Below the pieces are notes generated by a model that ran no database searches, was not told where the DNA came from, and worked only from the letters and a program-made list of their open reading frames with translations. A stretch of 64,000 nt of DNA from Mayamaea pseudoterrestris (taxonomy: Eukaryota; Bacillariophyta; Bacillariophyceae; Sellaphorales; Sellaphoraceae): assembly GCA_027923505.1 (NCBI GenBank), contig BROI01000017.1, positions 660,791 to 724,790 on the forward strand, written 5' to 3'. Each line of letters begins with the position of its first letter. The first letter of the stretch is position 1. Positions 41,774-52,769 of this stretch are shown piece by piece. The position numbers and the translations under genes were made by a program.

Positions 41774-43393
41774 TTATGCACATCGCACAGAATTTCGGTG
41801 TATTTGCGACAAGTATTTAAGCGACTCGTGCGCCGTTGCCCTTGCTTGAGGATCAATGACGAGCATGCGGCAAAGCAAGTGAAAGAACCATGCGTCGTTG
41901 GGGTCTCGGACAATGCTCGACAATGTTTCGGCCTTGCGCACATACGAAGCGCTACTACTACGTAGCACGGTGTTTATACGAAGCATTCGCCCAGTACGCT
42001 CATCAAAAACCTTTGGCACGATAGCTTCCTTGCTTGACGCGAAAGCGTCTTTGATTAACCGAGTCGGAAACGTGCCAATGACTTGATCCATCAGAGCCAA
42101 ATGCTCGCAACTATCATGCGTCGCAAACAAGAGCTCGCCTTTGTACAATTCCACAAGGAGACAGCCAGCACTCCAGACATCACTTGGCATGCTCCAACCC
42201 GTGCCGAGAATAACTTCCGGCGCGCGATACTGTCGCGTATTAATGACGGAGCAGCGCTTGTCATCGTCGTAGCAGGCGCTTCCAAAGTCGATGAGTTTGA
42301 TTAGCGTCGACTCTGGAACACGCTGATTTTGGTAGATTGTCTCTCGATCATTTGTCAGTAAAATGTTTTCCAATTTGAGATCCGTGTGTATCATTTGAAA
42401 GCTGTGCAAAAATTCCAACGCTTGAAGAAGCTGAATGGCCACGTCTTGAACGACAATCATGGGAAACGGAGAGTAATCGTTGCGCTTCAAAAAGTCGTAC
42501 AAGGACGGACCAAGACTTTCAAATGCAAGGCAGTAGTGCCCATGAAAGGTAAACGAATCAAACAGCCGCACACAGTGCGTCAAACCTCGTCCGCCCCGTC
42601 GATTTACATCTTGTACAATCTTTGCCTCAATGAGCGCCGACTCGTAGTATCGTTTCACTGCGCGCACAACCTTGACCGCCACACAATTCCGACGCTTCAA
42701 ATCCAAGCAGTCAAGCACTCTGCCAAAAGTGCCCATTCCAACCTCCTTTAGTACTTGATATTGCCTGCCAATCATACTGCCTGGATCACCCTTATAGTGC
42801 CCAGAGTCGTCGTTTCGACTGGACTCGGACGGAGATTCAATGGATCTTTTCCGGTGCTGTCGTGAGGATGTGTTTTTGGCATGCTTCAAATAAAGATCAT
42901 CTTGATAGTCAACACTCACGATGCCACTCCGTCGATGAATTGCAGGTGCATGGGCAGGTGCCTCCAGTGGCGGCGAATTCGATTCTAGACGCTGTCGCTT
43001 CCTTCTGTGATGATGGCGTCCTTTCCATTCGTCGTGACCATACTGTTGGTACCGTTCCAAAGCTAATTCGCGATGCGGTTTGTCAAACCTTTCTCTCTCT
43101 TTCGCTTGCACGCAATGATAATCGTGTTGCTGTTGGTGGTGCCTGCACCTCCTGCTAAAGAATTCGGCTCGACGACTGCCATGTGGCGACGATCGGCTAC
43201 GCTCTCTTTGCCGTCGTCGGTGATCATGATAGTCAGAGTATGCTCGTCTATGCGAAGACTCTGTGCTGTGGTGCTTTGGGTAGTCCTTATTGTATGCTGA
43301 ACCGCCACCAGGCTGATGGTGTCGAAGACGATCAAAATTCTTTGTTGGAGATTCGTCTTCTCGTTGCCTTTGACGGTGTGATCGATCGTCCAT
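41774..43393 (-). CDS. CLK/LAMMER-family dual-specificity protein kinase
   Basis: A single exon of 539 residues from the ATG at 43393. The N-terminal 200 residues are rich in Arg, His and Ser, as in kinases that phosphorylate SR splicing factors. The kinase domain has the Gly loop VGMGTFGRV, VAVKVV, catalytic loop MIHTDLKLENIL, DFGSACYDDD, TRQYRAPEVIL and SDVWSAGCLLVELY. The LAMMER signature (EHLAMMER in animals) reads EHLALMDQ, so it is only partly conserved. The predicted role is control of pre-mRNA splicing in the nucleus. It is convergent with TOM7. Confidence 0.88.
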   Translation of the reverse strand: MDDRSHRQRQREDESPTKNFDRLRHHQPGGGSAYNKDYPKHHSTESSHRRAYSDYHDHRRRQRERSRSSPHGSRRAEFFSRRCRHHQQQHDYHCVQAKERERFDKPHRELALERYQQYGHDEWKGRHHHRRKRQRLESNSPPLEAPAHAPAIHRRSGIVSVDYQDDLYLKHAKNTSSRQHRKRSIESPSESSRNDDSGHYKGDPGSMIGRQYQVLKEVGMGTFGRVLDCLDLKRRNCVAVKVVRAVKRYYESALIEAKIVQDVNRRGGRGLTHCVRLFDSFTFHGHYCLAFESLGPSLYDFLKRNDYSPFPMIVVQDVAIQLLQALEFLHSFQMIHTDLKLENILLTNDRETIYQNQRVPESTLIKLIDFGSACYDDDKRCSVINTRQYRAPEVILGTGWSMPSDVWSAGCLLVELYKGELLFATHDSCEHLALMDQVIGTFPTRLIKDAFASSKEAIVPKVFDERTGRMLRINTVLRSSSASYVRKAETLSSIVRDPNDAWFFHLLCRMLVIDPQARATAHESLKYLSQIHRNSVRCA

Positions 43394-43815
43394 TCCTAGT
43401 CTTACTTTGATGAAGTCTAAAGTCAATTAAAAAAGCTCTTCGCTGCGCAGTGTCGCGGGAACACGAGCAGGTATTGTACTTTTGGCGGTTATGATGCGTT
43501 AATGCGAGATCCGAGCATGGCGGAAATTGCCGCTTGAATTTGAAATGAATACATCTACAGTAGGGACTCCAAAGGAGTATATTAAAAAGAGTAGTGACTT
43601 ATAGCCTTAAGTATATGCACCGAGGGAACAGGCGATCGATTGCCTCGTCGACGAGACTCACTTGAATCTCGCCGCACATCTTGAGCTTGCGATCCATTCT
43701 CAAGAGTTTACCCTTTGTATTCAAGTTCCATCTACTTCCAACGGCTGATCCAGTTATAGCAATTTTTTCAACTTTTGCTGAGCATTCTTGGTGCATTGAC
43801 ATATTCGCATCAATC
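43394..43815. promoter_or_regulatory. Divergent spacer, about 420 bp
   Basis: This is upstream of both the CLK kinase and the Gln-rich gene. No gene is supported and no distinctive element was recognised. Confidence 0.25.
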
Positions 43816-45901
43816 ATGAGCAGTCCAAAAGCGACATCAGTTCCAGCTCCTTCAACGTCAGCAGCAGCAACCGGCAGTGCAGCCGCGAGTAATGCAAATG
43901 CGGGCAAGAAAGCGGTTCATGTCAAGGTACGTTGATTGATGTCGCCGTTTCATTGATTGCGAAAATTGATGTCGAAGGGGTTTCAGATGTTAAGAGTCAT
44001 TGGCACAATAGGTCGGTCATACCAAGGCAAAAGGTCGCTCTTGGTCATCCGACGGTCATCGTGCGTTGGAGCGGCTGTTGTTTTCGCGAGGGATCCCAAT
44101 CGAACGAACCAAGGGTCTTCACTCGTGCGTCAGAGCGGTACTCAAGCTGTCACCCGCAGAACAGCTGCGTGACACTGGTTAGCTACCGCATGTTGCAAGA
44201 TTGGTATGGCATGGAGCTCAATGCTCTTGCCCTCAATCAATGACAACACTTATATCTTACTCTTTAAGAGTCAAGACAGTGTTTCCTCTTATCAAACGTG
44301 AATAAAAGCTGCGATTCCCCATAAGCGGCGTCGTTTTAGAGTCCAGTCACTGCTTTTTGGCTTCGTGCGAGTGCTGAGCCTGCAACGTTTTGCCAAATAC
44401 TTACACGCATTGCATCCTTCACTCTTTAAACACCCTAAAAGTGGTCTGGACGCACAATCGCGTTGGTGAGAAGATGAATCTCTTTTGGAGTGTCGTGTTG
44501 TGATGCCAGACTCATGCGTCGAGTCGCTCACTTTATTTGCATCTCCTTCTCGCAGGGTGAATCTCTTTTGGAGTGTCGTGTTGTGATGTCAGACTCGTGC
44601 GTCGAGTCGCTCACTTTATTTGCATCTCCTTCTCGCAGGGACTTTTCCTTCTGCTGAAGCCGACGAGAAGTGCGCCAAGGCCAAGCAGCTCACACGCAAC
44701 TGGAGGAGCACCATGCGTCCCAAGCCGACGCGTGAATGGGTCATGGCGGAGCTTGAACGACTTGGTGTACGTGTCGTCTCTGGTCGTTTGGGTCGCAAAG
44801 GAGGAGAAGACGATGACGAGTCGGAATCAGAAGGGAGGAAGAAGGGGCCAACGAAAGGAGTTAATATTTCCGCTGCAAGCATGCCAATGGAACGCACTAG
44901 TAGCATTGGCTGGGGCGGAGCAGATGCGGATCTGAACAGCCTAATGATGGCGCGTCGCAACTCGTCGCTTGGTCTTTCCATCATGAACGACACTGGTCGA
45001 GGATCTCTTGCGTTGGGCCACGTCATGCTTGACACGGGTGATCCAACCATGCCGCCTCATCGTCCGCTAGTTGGTGGTGGCGCTGCTGCAGCATATGAAG
45101 CGGCGCGCCATGACCATTTTACGCAAAAGGCGTCAGAGCAGCAACGACGTGGGTCGAGTCTCGGTCTTGGCAGTCTCGGAGGTGGTAACGGAGGCATTGG
45201 TAACGTGGGCTTGTCGGTCAGTGCCAATCAGTAAGTACCCTGATGTAAAATTTTTAGCTGTGGTCAATTGCTTCATTTTAACGATCACCTTCTTGTCACC
45301 CCATTGTGACAGGCACTACGAAATGTTAAAGCTTCATCACATGAATCTGTTGAATGAAATTCAAGAGACAACTCTCATGATGAACCTCTATCAGCAACAA
45401 CAGCTGCAGCAGCAGCACCAGCAGTTGCAGGCGCAAGCTAATGTCGAAATGGGCAACGACCCCACAGGCTTGGCATTGATGATGCAAAGTGGAGCCGCTG
45501 GATTAGATATGTTTGCTGGACAGTTGAGCCAGCGCGGTTCGCTTGGCCTAGGGGCACCCATGGGATCCGGTTTTGGGAATGCACAGTTGCAGTTGATACA
45601 GCAACAGCAAATGCAGCAAGCCCTATTGCAACAGCAGGCTGCTCGAGCAACTGAAAATCCTCCGGCTCCTGCGGCAGGGCCTTTGGCGAATGAATTGGAA
45701 GGTCGCATCGCACAGCTCAAGCAGGATATTGCAAAAAGTGACGACGACACCATGAGCGAAAAGAAGCGATCACCGGAAGACACCGCAGAGGAAGAAGAGG
45801 AGAGTCAGCAACTACCGCCTACCAAGCGCGCCAAAAAGGTTGACACCGATCAGGCGGAGAAATTGAGTGGCGATAAGTCCAAAGGTAGTGCGGCTGTTTA
45901 A
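43816..45901 (+). CDS. Gln-rich, probably nuclear protein; 5' exon structure uncertain
   Basis: The 3' part is well supported: an exon 44639-45230 joined to 45313-45901 by an 82-bp GTAAGT...ACAG intron. It reads FPSAEADEKCAKAKQLTRNW, RPKPTREWVMAELERLGV, Ser/Gly-rich stretches, LLNEIQETTLMMNL, a long Gln-rich run, and a C-terminus with KKRSPED, an acidic run and PPTKRAKK (a possible nuclear localisation signal). An ATG at 43816 opens a 37-codon Ala/Ser-rich exon ending at GTACGT (43927), but its phase does not match the exon at 44639, so one exon is missing from the model or the splice differs. I do not recognise the family; a transcription regulator is possible. Confidence 0.6.
44475..44640 (+). 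repeat. 83-bp tandem duplication carrying a 3' splice site
   Basis: Two copies, 44475-44557 and 44558-44640, differ at only two positions. Each ends in CTCCTTCTCGCAGGG, so the acceptor used by the downstream exon is present twice. The 83-base length is not a multiple of three, so using the first acceptor would shift the frame; in the frame needed it meets TGA at once. Confidence 0.9.
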
Positions 45902-46021
45902 GTGGAGTGACGGAAAGAGGGAGAGACGGAGGGTTAGTTCTTGTTGCATGTAAGCGAAACTACGTTTCCACAAATTACTCAATAAATTTTATGTTATAAG
46001 AATTCATATTCGCATTTACAG

Positions 46022-46951
46022 TTAAAACTTTTGCGGTCGGCGACGTGCCGTATACTTAGTGTCTGGCCGCACATCCTTCCCCTTCTTCCGCTGCGTATCC
46101 TTCTTATGAACGATCCATTCCTTGGTCTTGACACCCTTCTTCTTCCTTGGCGGCTCCTTCGTTCCACTCCTAGATCTCGACGTCGAAACTGCGACGTGAA
46201 CATTTGGCAACTCGGTTCGTCCCACCATAGTTTCTACTCCACGTTTCTTTTGCGCGTTGCCTCTATCAAAAGAAAGGACGAGGTAGTGCTTCTTCGCCTT
46301 GGCCGAGTTTGGATAGTCGACAACGATACCACCTGTAAAACCCACTTTGGTCGCCGTTTCACTAATCAAGACAGCTTGCTCGGCCGTTTCAGGATAAAAT
46401 TGCAAAACAGCTCGACCGCCTCGCTTTAATACCGTGTAGAGACTAGAGAAAAAGCGCGTCAGGCGTCTACGAGGATTCTGTGCAGCCGAGTTGGAGTAGC
46501 ACAGCCACTGCAGCGCCGAAATGGAAATACAAGCATCAAAAGTAGCTGGCCTAAACGGCAATCCAATGCCCATGTCATGATGTAGCAAGTCCCCAATGGA
46601 TGGACCGACCATTGCATCGTCAACTTCTTCGCTTTCAATGTCATCTCCTGACTCAACTTTGCCGCTTCCGTCTCCATGCATTCGTTCCTTGGCAACATTC
46701 AACATATCCCTTGATACATCAGCTCCAACCCATACATGCCCCTTTTCTTCAAGTACTTGTCCCGATAAGCCCGACCCGCAACCAATGTCCAAGACGAAAG
46801 CCGTCTGGTTCGGATCCAGTCGGAGCAGCTCAATCGCTCGCTCCGTAATCTCTCGCTGAATTCCAATCATACGCGAAGAAGAGTCATACTTGCGAGCTTC
46901 CTTCTCATTGTAAAATATAGCTGCATGTCCAGTCAATTCTGGCCGCGACAT
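46022..46951 (-). CDS. BUD23: BUD23-type 18S rRNA (guanine-N7) methyltransferase
   Basis: A single exon of 309 residues from the ATG at 46951 (MSRPELTGHAA). BUD23 with TRM112 methylates a guanine of 18S rRNA (G1575 in yeast) during small-subunit assembly. The family words are present: FYNEKEARKYDSSSRMIGIQ, the SAM-binding motif VLDIGCGSGLSGQVL, GADVSRDML, LPFRPATFDACISISALQWL, and a basic C-terminus (RKKKGVKTKEWIVHKKD, RRRPQKF). An acidic insert of about 25 residues (GDDIESEEVDD) sits after the second SAM motif. It is divergent from beta-mannosidase. Confidence 0.92.
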   Translation of the reverse strand: MSRPELTGHAAIFYNEKEARKYDSSSRMIGIQREITERAIELLRLDPNQTAFVLDIGCGSGLSGQVLEEKGHVWVGADVSRDMLNVAKERMHGDGSGKVESGDDIESEEVDDAMVGPSIGDLLHHDMGIGLPFRPATFDACISISALQWLCYSNSAAQNPRRRLTRFFSSLYTVLKRGGRAVLQFYPETAEQAVLISETATKVGFTGGIVVDYPNSAKAKKHYLVLSFDRGNAQKKRGVETMVGRTELPNVHVAVSTSRSRSGTKEPPRKKKGVKTKEWIVHKKDTQRKKGKDVRPDTKYTARRRPQKF

Positions 46952-47304
46952 GGTAGGCACGGTAGTCACTTGGTTGTGTGTGCGACGACTGCAGATTGCA
47001 CTGCCGATAATAGTCGAACAAGCTGCTGTTCAGTCAAGCAGCAGGTGAGACAAAAATAAATGTAAACACTCTCTTCCTCTTGGTCTTGGAAAATGAGCTG
47101 CTAGTACTTGTAGTGCAAAGTGCAAGATGCAGCGAAGATTTGATCCAAACGCTTGATTCCATCGACGAGAGAAAGTGGAAAACGAATGGAAACGCCGTAA
47201 TAACCGCTACGACTGATTGAAACCGGTACGACGCTTGCGGCGCGGACGACGCTCGCGAAGATCGCAAAACAAGGGCAACCGTGTTGAACGAAGGGCTCAA
47301 AGCC
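46952..47304. promoter_or_regulatory. Divergent promoter with an ACCGGTACGAC word, 353 bp
   Basis: This lies between BUD23 and beta-mannosidase. ACCGGTACGAC is at 47222-47232, 83 bases upstream of the mannosidase ATG and 270 from that of BUD23. No gene is supported. Confidence 0.3.
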
Positions 47305-50300
47305 ATGAGGAGAAACAATTGTTTTTTAATCATACTGATCGAATGCGCTGCAACAAACGTCTTTCGACTCGCTAGATCTGAAACGATTCCATCATGGCAA
47401 TCAGTCGTTGCCGATACAAACACTGTCATTGGTTTTACTAATTGGACTCTGTCCAACGCGGACAACAATAAAACAGATACTTCCAACAGTTCGACGAATT
47501 CAACCTACTACCATATATCTGCTCAGGTTCCAGGAGACCTCTTATCTGATTTAATGCGAGCTGAAATCATTGATGATCCTTATTTCAATCGAAACTTTTT
47601 GACCCAGCGCCATGTTTGGATGGGTGGGGGAACCTCATCTGCACAACATTTCAATGAGAGCAAGCGAACGCGAACATGGATATACTCGACGCAATTTACG
47701 CTGCCTAGCAGCTACAATGCAACTCTCCTTTTGGTCGCAGAAAGCATTAAAATGGGAGCTTGTGTCGAACTCAACGGCGTAAAGATTGGGACCGCAAGAA
47801 ATCAGTTTCTTCGCTACGTTTGGGAACTCATTCCGCAGGCTTTGCTGCAAGGAGAGCTTCTCTCGGGCAGTGCTTTGCGTCGACACAAACTAAAAGTAGT
47901 ATTTGATCCAAACATTTTGACTGATGGCCGATTCATGGCTTGTAGCGGAGGCTGGGATTGGGCCCCATACGTACGTCTCTGTCGGGCGTTGCATTTCGCA
48001 TATGCACTGTGAAAACTTATTCTTGTCACATCTGACTACCCTTCTCATCAATATAATGACAGTCGCGCTCATACGACAGTCGTGGGTCGCGCATCATGTC
48101 GCTCGGCATCCCGCAAGCGATCTATGCTGTCGCCGCCCGCAAAGCGTTGCTGACGCACATTGTGCCCAAGATATATTATCAAGGCGAATTCCCAGACGCA
48201 CCCATGTGGAGCGGACCGCAGGGAGACTTTGTCGTGTCGGTTCATGTTTTTGTGAAAATATTGGATCCAACTGCATTACATAGATACTCGATTGTCTTGA
48301 CCTCTGACCTTTTAAACGAACCGATTGTAACGCCATTGAGTTTATTCGACGGGGAGAAGCTCATTATCAACATGACGGCTACCAAACATCAGGTCGACTT
48401 GTGGTGGCCAAATGGACTGGGCAATCAACACTTGTATAAGCTGGAGATTGCTTTAAATGATGGCTCATGCTATCATGAGGGCCATTGCCAATCGATGGGT
48501 CAACGGATCGGTTTTCGCACTATAGCTTTAGTGACGGCCAATGATACAGATCCATCCGTACTTGATACGATGATACAGCAATCTACGGAAGGTTCTGGGA
48601 TTCATGGCATGTACTTTCGTGTCAACGGAGCGATTATATGGGCCCGCGGAGCGAATGTTGTCCCCATGGATCAGCTTGAAGGACGATTTTCGGACGAAGG
48701 GCATGTCGAGCTAGTTCGCTCAGCCGCGAGTGCAAATATGAACATGTTACGCGTTTGGGGTGGCGGCCTAGTATTACCAAAGTCATTTTACAACGCTTGC
48801 GATGAGCATGGAATTCTCTTGTTCCATGACTTGATGTTTGTGGAAGAAGGGCATCATGGAGCGCTCAGAACGTCGACAGTTCATAAAGAGATCGGCCACA
48901 CAGTCCGCAGCCTCGCTTCCCATCCCAGTATTGTGGTTTGGAATGGTTGCAATGAGTGCTCTGGTCGTTTGCAGGATATGGACGTGTACGAATCGTTTGT
49001 CATGACGACGGTTGCTGAGATAGATGACACTCGACCGATATGGGTGAGCAGTCCGTCGCCTCATGGCTGGGCGAGCGGCGTGAATATGCTAGACGGACGA
49101 CCGAATGGCAAAAGCCTACGCGTGAGACATTGGAACAGATCCGAGACATGTCATGCGATTGAATCACATGGTCCATACCAGCGGGGCTACTCTGAGATAT
49201 ATTCAGGCGTTAATGGCAGACAATCGTCGAACTCGAACGAGTCTCTTGTGCCACCAATATTACTGTACAACGAAAGCAGCGGAGCTGGTCACTTGAGCAC
49301 TTTTGTCTCTGAGTTTGGTGCAACAAGTTATCCCTCGTTCGAATCATTGTCCGCAACACTGCATAATTCCGCGTGGAGCGTCCATGGAGGCACGGTCGCC
49401 GACACTTGTGAACAGGTTATTGAGAACGAAAATGTATGCAACGGCACGAATGCAATGGCAGAGCGGTAAGTCCATGTACGAGGCAATGCCTATGGCAGTG
49501 ACTTAATCTGACTGAGCTCAACTGTACTACCGCTAGCAACTATCCTTGTGACAACAGAATTAAGCTATACTTTGGAAGTCAGACTTCTCTCGATGCTGCG
49601 GGTCCAGTGAAATTCCAGCGGCAATTGTATGAGTGCATGATAGCGCAGACATTGTGGATGAAAGGAAGACTGGAGATGGTGCGTGCAAGTAACTCGTTTG
49701 GGTCGCTCATTTGGCAGCTGAACGAAAATTGGCCGACAGGAGGGTGGGGATGCGTTGAGTACGGTCCTAGGAATGGAGTTGGGGGCCAGATTGTGGGCGG
49801 AAGGTGGAAACCACTCATGTTTTTGCTGCGCCGGTACGCCTTTCGTGACAGCATCGTCGCTTGTGGGCAGGATGGACTGTGCTTTGCTCGATGTGACTGT
49901 TTGAATTCCACATTAATAAAAGTGAAGTTTGAAGCATGGAGGATAGGAGCGGAGCATCCAATCCGTACCTTCAATTATTCCCACAGTCATGCAGCTGGTC
50001 GATCGACGCAATTCTTTTCACTCCCGACTGGCTTTGTCAAAAGTGATGCCGACGTAACACTTGTGGAACAGTTCTCAACAGAGCATGAGCCGATGGTAAA
50101 TGTTGAAGCCTTTTTGCTGAAGGTGCCTCGAGATATGAACCGACTGATAATTCCAGTTTCTATTTCCGTCAGTCTACACACATCGGTACAGTCTGGATTT
50201 GTTCGCATAGATCTAATCAGCGATACATTGGCACTATACATTGTTCTTTCGACCGCTGCGCAGGGTCGATTTAGTGACAACGCCTTTCATCTGCGACCAA

Positions 50301-50446
50301 ATGTAGCGATGACAGTGTACTTCGAGAAGCTATTCTCCGATGGATCGGTAGACTTTGCCCTGTTTTACAAAACACTGCACCTTGAGCATCTCGGAAGGAA
50401 TCACGACATAAAATTCCATGTAACAGACAACACAGCAATTTTGTAG
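47305..50446 (+). CDS. Beta-mannosidase, GH2 family, secreted or vacuolar
   Basis: The enzyme removes beta-linked mannose from glycan ends, usually in lysosome-like vacuoles. Exons 47305-47970, 48063-49465 and 49537-50446, with introns of 92 and 71 bp, give 992 residues. An N-terminal signal peptide (NNCFLIILIECAATNVF) is present, as are many N-glycosylation sequons. The sugar-binding fold has QVPGDLLSDL, RHVWMGGG and ACSGGWDWAPY. The catalytic barrel has LRVWGGGL, VVWNGCNECSG with the acid/base Glu, and FVSEFGATSYPS with the nucleophile Glu. The size and domain order are normal for beta-mannosidase. It is convergent with the next gene, 34 bp away. Confidence 0.92.
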
Positions 50447-50480
50447 TAATCTGACTAAAGTCGCGATAATTATATACAAC

Positions 50481-51764
50481 TCATATTCCTTCATTAAATA
50501 TCTTTGGAGCTAATTCCTTGGGATCCCGATACGTCCCAAATAGTCGATCGCACCACATGAACAAATGTCCATAATTGTACTTGAAGAGCTTGTGGTGCAC
50601 ATGGTGGTCCGCCGGCGTTCCAAAACCAAGTGCTCGAAATGCTCCATCCCAAACAAACGAATATTCCGAATGAATCAAGGTCAGCCAGCTGGCATACAAA
50701 CTTCCAAACGCCATGTACGTCCAAACGTTGCATGTGCGCATGAGATTGGCCGTGATGAACAAAGGAATTATGATCATGCAAACAGTATCCGCGAGAGATC
50801 CGTTGAATGCATCAAAAATTCTAGGGTTTGTGAATCGGTGATGCGGTTTGTGCGAAAGCTGGTAAAACTTTGGCGATGCAGCATGCTCGAGCCAATGCAT
50901 GAGATACTGGATGGCATCCTGAAGGACGAGACAGACGAATGTCTTGTCCCACTGAATCGTTCCCTCGAAACTATAGTATGAATGTGGCATGAAATGGAAC
51001 ATCCACGTGACGGTCAAGTATCCAACCAGTAGAACAAAGCCTTCAGGTTGCGAAATGTGCGTTTGAAGTCCCTCCCAAAAATCGTAAGGCCGCGCGCCGG
51101 AGGTTTGAATGGATTTTGGTTGCTGTCGCTTGCTGTTGCGGCCAAGTAGACCGAATTTGAACATATAGAAGAAAACCCATACAGAAATTTGACCGACAAG
51201 GACGGCCAAAATTCCGAGAAAAAGCCCCAAAGGCTTGGGGGTTGATGAGGCTGAATCATAGGTGTGCCAAGCCGCTGGGAAAATTGAGTGATACGACATT
51301 GGGCTGTACGGCGACGACAGAAGCAGCGGGACTGCCACAACGCAGGGCCACACCAGTATGCTACTCCAAGCAGCTATTTCGTCAGTCGTGTTCGCATTCT
51401 TGGCGCTGCCTTCAGCATCTGCGGCAAAACCGGCTGTCATCGTTTTGGTCGTCGAAGGCGAAACATGCTGTTTTACTGTAAGGTCGACAATAGATGCAGC
51501 GGCTGTCCCATCTACCTCCCTTTTCAAACGATCATGCGGTGCCATGCTTGCTATCTCAGTATGCCTTTTTGCCAACCGTCGATCAAAAGACTTGAATATT
51601 CTTCTCACTTCCGAGCAAAGCGCAGGGCTAGCGTGTATGATCGTCCTCGAATGTCGTTCGTTTTTGTTTGTCGACGTTCGACAGCGCGCGTGTCGCACAG
51701 TCAGCCGCAGAGAAAGATGACGCGCAAGTGCGTTACTAACTGTAAGTGGGAGCCCAGGCTGCAT
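50481..51764 (-). CDS. Fatty acid hydroxylase / sterol desaturase superfamily membrane enzyme
   Basis: A single exon of 427 residues. Members are di-iron, ER-membrane oxidases acting on sterols, sphingoid bases or alkanes. The His-box motifs are complete: HWLEH, HKPHHRF and, near the C-terminus, ADHHVHH, plus several transmembrane segments (about 137-152, 180-202, 243-260, 329-352). The first 75 or so residues are basic and unlike the family; an in-frame ATG at 51545 (MAPHDRLKREV) may be the true start. The substrate cannot be decided; C-4 sterol methyl oxidase- and C-5 sterol desaturase-like enzymes share these boxes. Confidence 0.82.
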   Translation of the reverse strand: MQPGLPLTVSNALARHLSLRLTVRHARCRTSTNKNERHSRTIIHASPALCSEVRRIFKSFDRRLAKRHTEIASMAPHDRLKREVDGTAAASIVDLTVKQHVSPSTTKTMTAGFAADAEGSAKNANTTDEIAAWSSILVWPCVVAVPLLLSSPYSPMSYHSIFPAAWHTYDSASSTPKPLGLFLGILAVLVGQISVWVFFYMFKFGLLGRNSKRQQPKSIQTSGARPYDFWEGLQTHISQPEGFVLLVGYLTVTWMFHFMPHSYYSFEGTIQWDKTFVCLVLQDAIQYLMHWLEHAASPKFYQLSHKPHHRFTNPRIFDAFNGSLADTVCMIIIPLFITANLMRTCNVWTYMAFGSLYASWLTLIHSEYSFVWDGAFRALGFGTPADHHVHHKLFKYNYGHLFMWCDRLFGTYRDPKELAPKIFNEGI

Positions 51765-51879
51765 GATAGCTTACTACGAGTAAGCTGCCTCTTCCTGCCG
51801 TGCCGTACCCCATGTTATATGATTACTAATATTAGAAATTAGATTTTCCAAATCAACACATTTTGGCCTTATGATTAAT

Positions 51880-52769
51880 TCAAGCCTTCTCCCCGCTCGT
51901 AGTTTTAGACTGACGCTCAACTTCGTCCGCCGCCAATGCCTCTTGACTAGCCTTCAAGCCAGCGACCACCAGCCCAATATCAATTTTGTCGCCAACAACA
52001 ACCACTGCAGCAACTGACTTGGCTTCCATTTTTGGCTCTGCTTCATATCCCGTCGTCCAGTCTCGGTCATCGTCCACCGACGCAGCAACTGGCACCTCGA
52101 TCTCTTCAATAGCAAAGCCAGCAAAGGACGGTTCACCTTCCACACCCTCCAAAACATATGCGGTGACGGGCAAGCTTTGCGGTGGCTCCATGCGTGGAGC
52201 TCGCTCCAAAAATGCCAACAAATCCGGTGCCAGCGTGGCCGAGTTGGTCACAATGCGGGCCGCAATCCGCGAGCCAGGCACGTGACCCTCGGGACAATAC
52301 AAATGGTCCGACAGCGAGAGTAAATCTCGAGTACGCTGCGAAACCTTGTCGAACTGATCAAACGGCAAGTCGTCAGATCCAGCCTCGAGCAATTTCACAT
52401 CCGGGGAAAGGTCAACCTTTGTTTCGGCGAAATGGAATGGTCAGTGATGACTAAATTGCGGCAAGGTGTATAATGAGTAGATCAATTGTCAAAGATCCGT
52501 ACCTTCAATGGATTCATCTTTGGCAGAGCAAGCCCGGCCACTTTCAAGTCCAGTGGCTTGGTGATGCGAAAGGCTGATCGGCGCAAAGGAGTGACGCCGT
52601 CGCCGTTTAAGCACCAGTTGAAAGCGTACACTTGTCCAGGATACTCATTGGGAAAGGCAGCAGCTGTTCCAACCCGTTTAATGCTATCAGGCAATTGGGA
52701 AGTAGTAGTCTTAACGGCTCGAGTCGCTACGAAATCATTGCAAACGTTAGCAAGGAATCTGGAATCCAT
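51880..52769 (-). CDS. Unknown soluble protein, two or three exons
   Basis: Exon 52769-52503 joins exon 52416-51880 in frame across an 86-bp GTACGG...AAAG intron, giving 267 residues from the ATG at 52769 (MDSRFLANVCNDF). It is rich in Pro, Ala and acidic residues. The most structured part reads YPGQVYAFNWCLNGDGVTP and RITKPLDLKVAGLALP. There are no transmembrane segments and no motif I recognise. An upstream frame (about 52871-52790, TFCTLLVDGKRSLLPEDP) could be a first exon; it ends at GTAAGT and would need a 26-base intron to join. The function is unknown. Confidence 0.6.

Noticed and set aside
43063-43410. Plus-strand frames inside the CLK kinase N-terminus
   Set aside because: They are antisense shadows of the Arg/His/Ser-rich region.
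47281-47304. Upstream start of beta-mannosidase
   Set aside because: The open frame begins with GTG; the first ATG at 47305 is directly followed by a good signal peptide.
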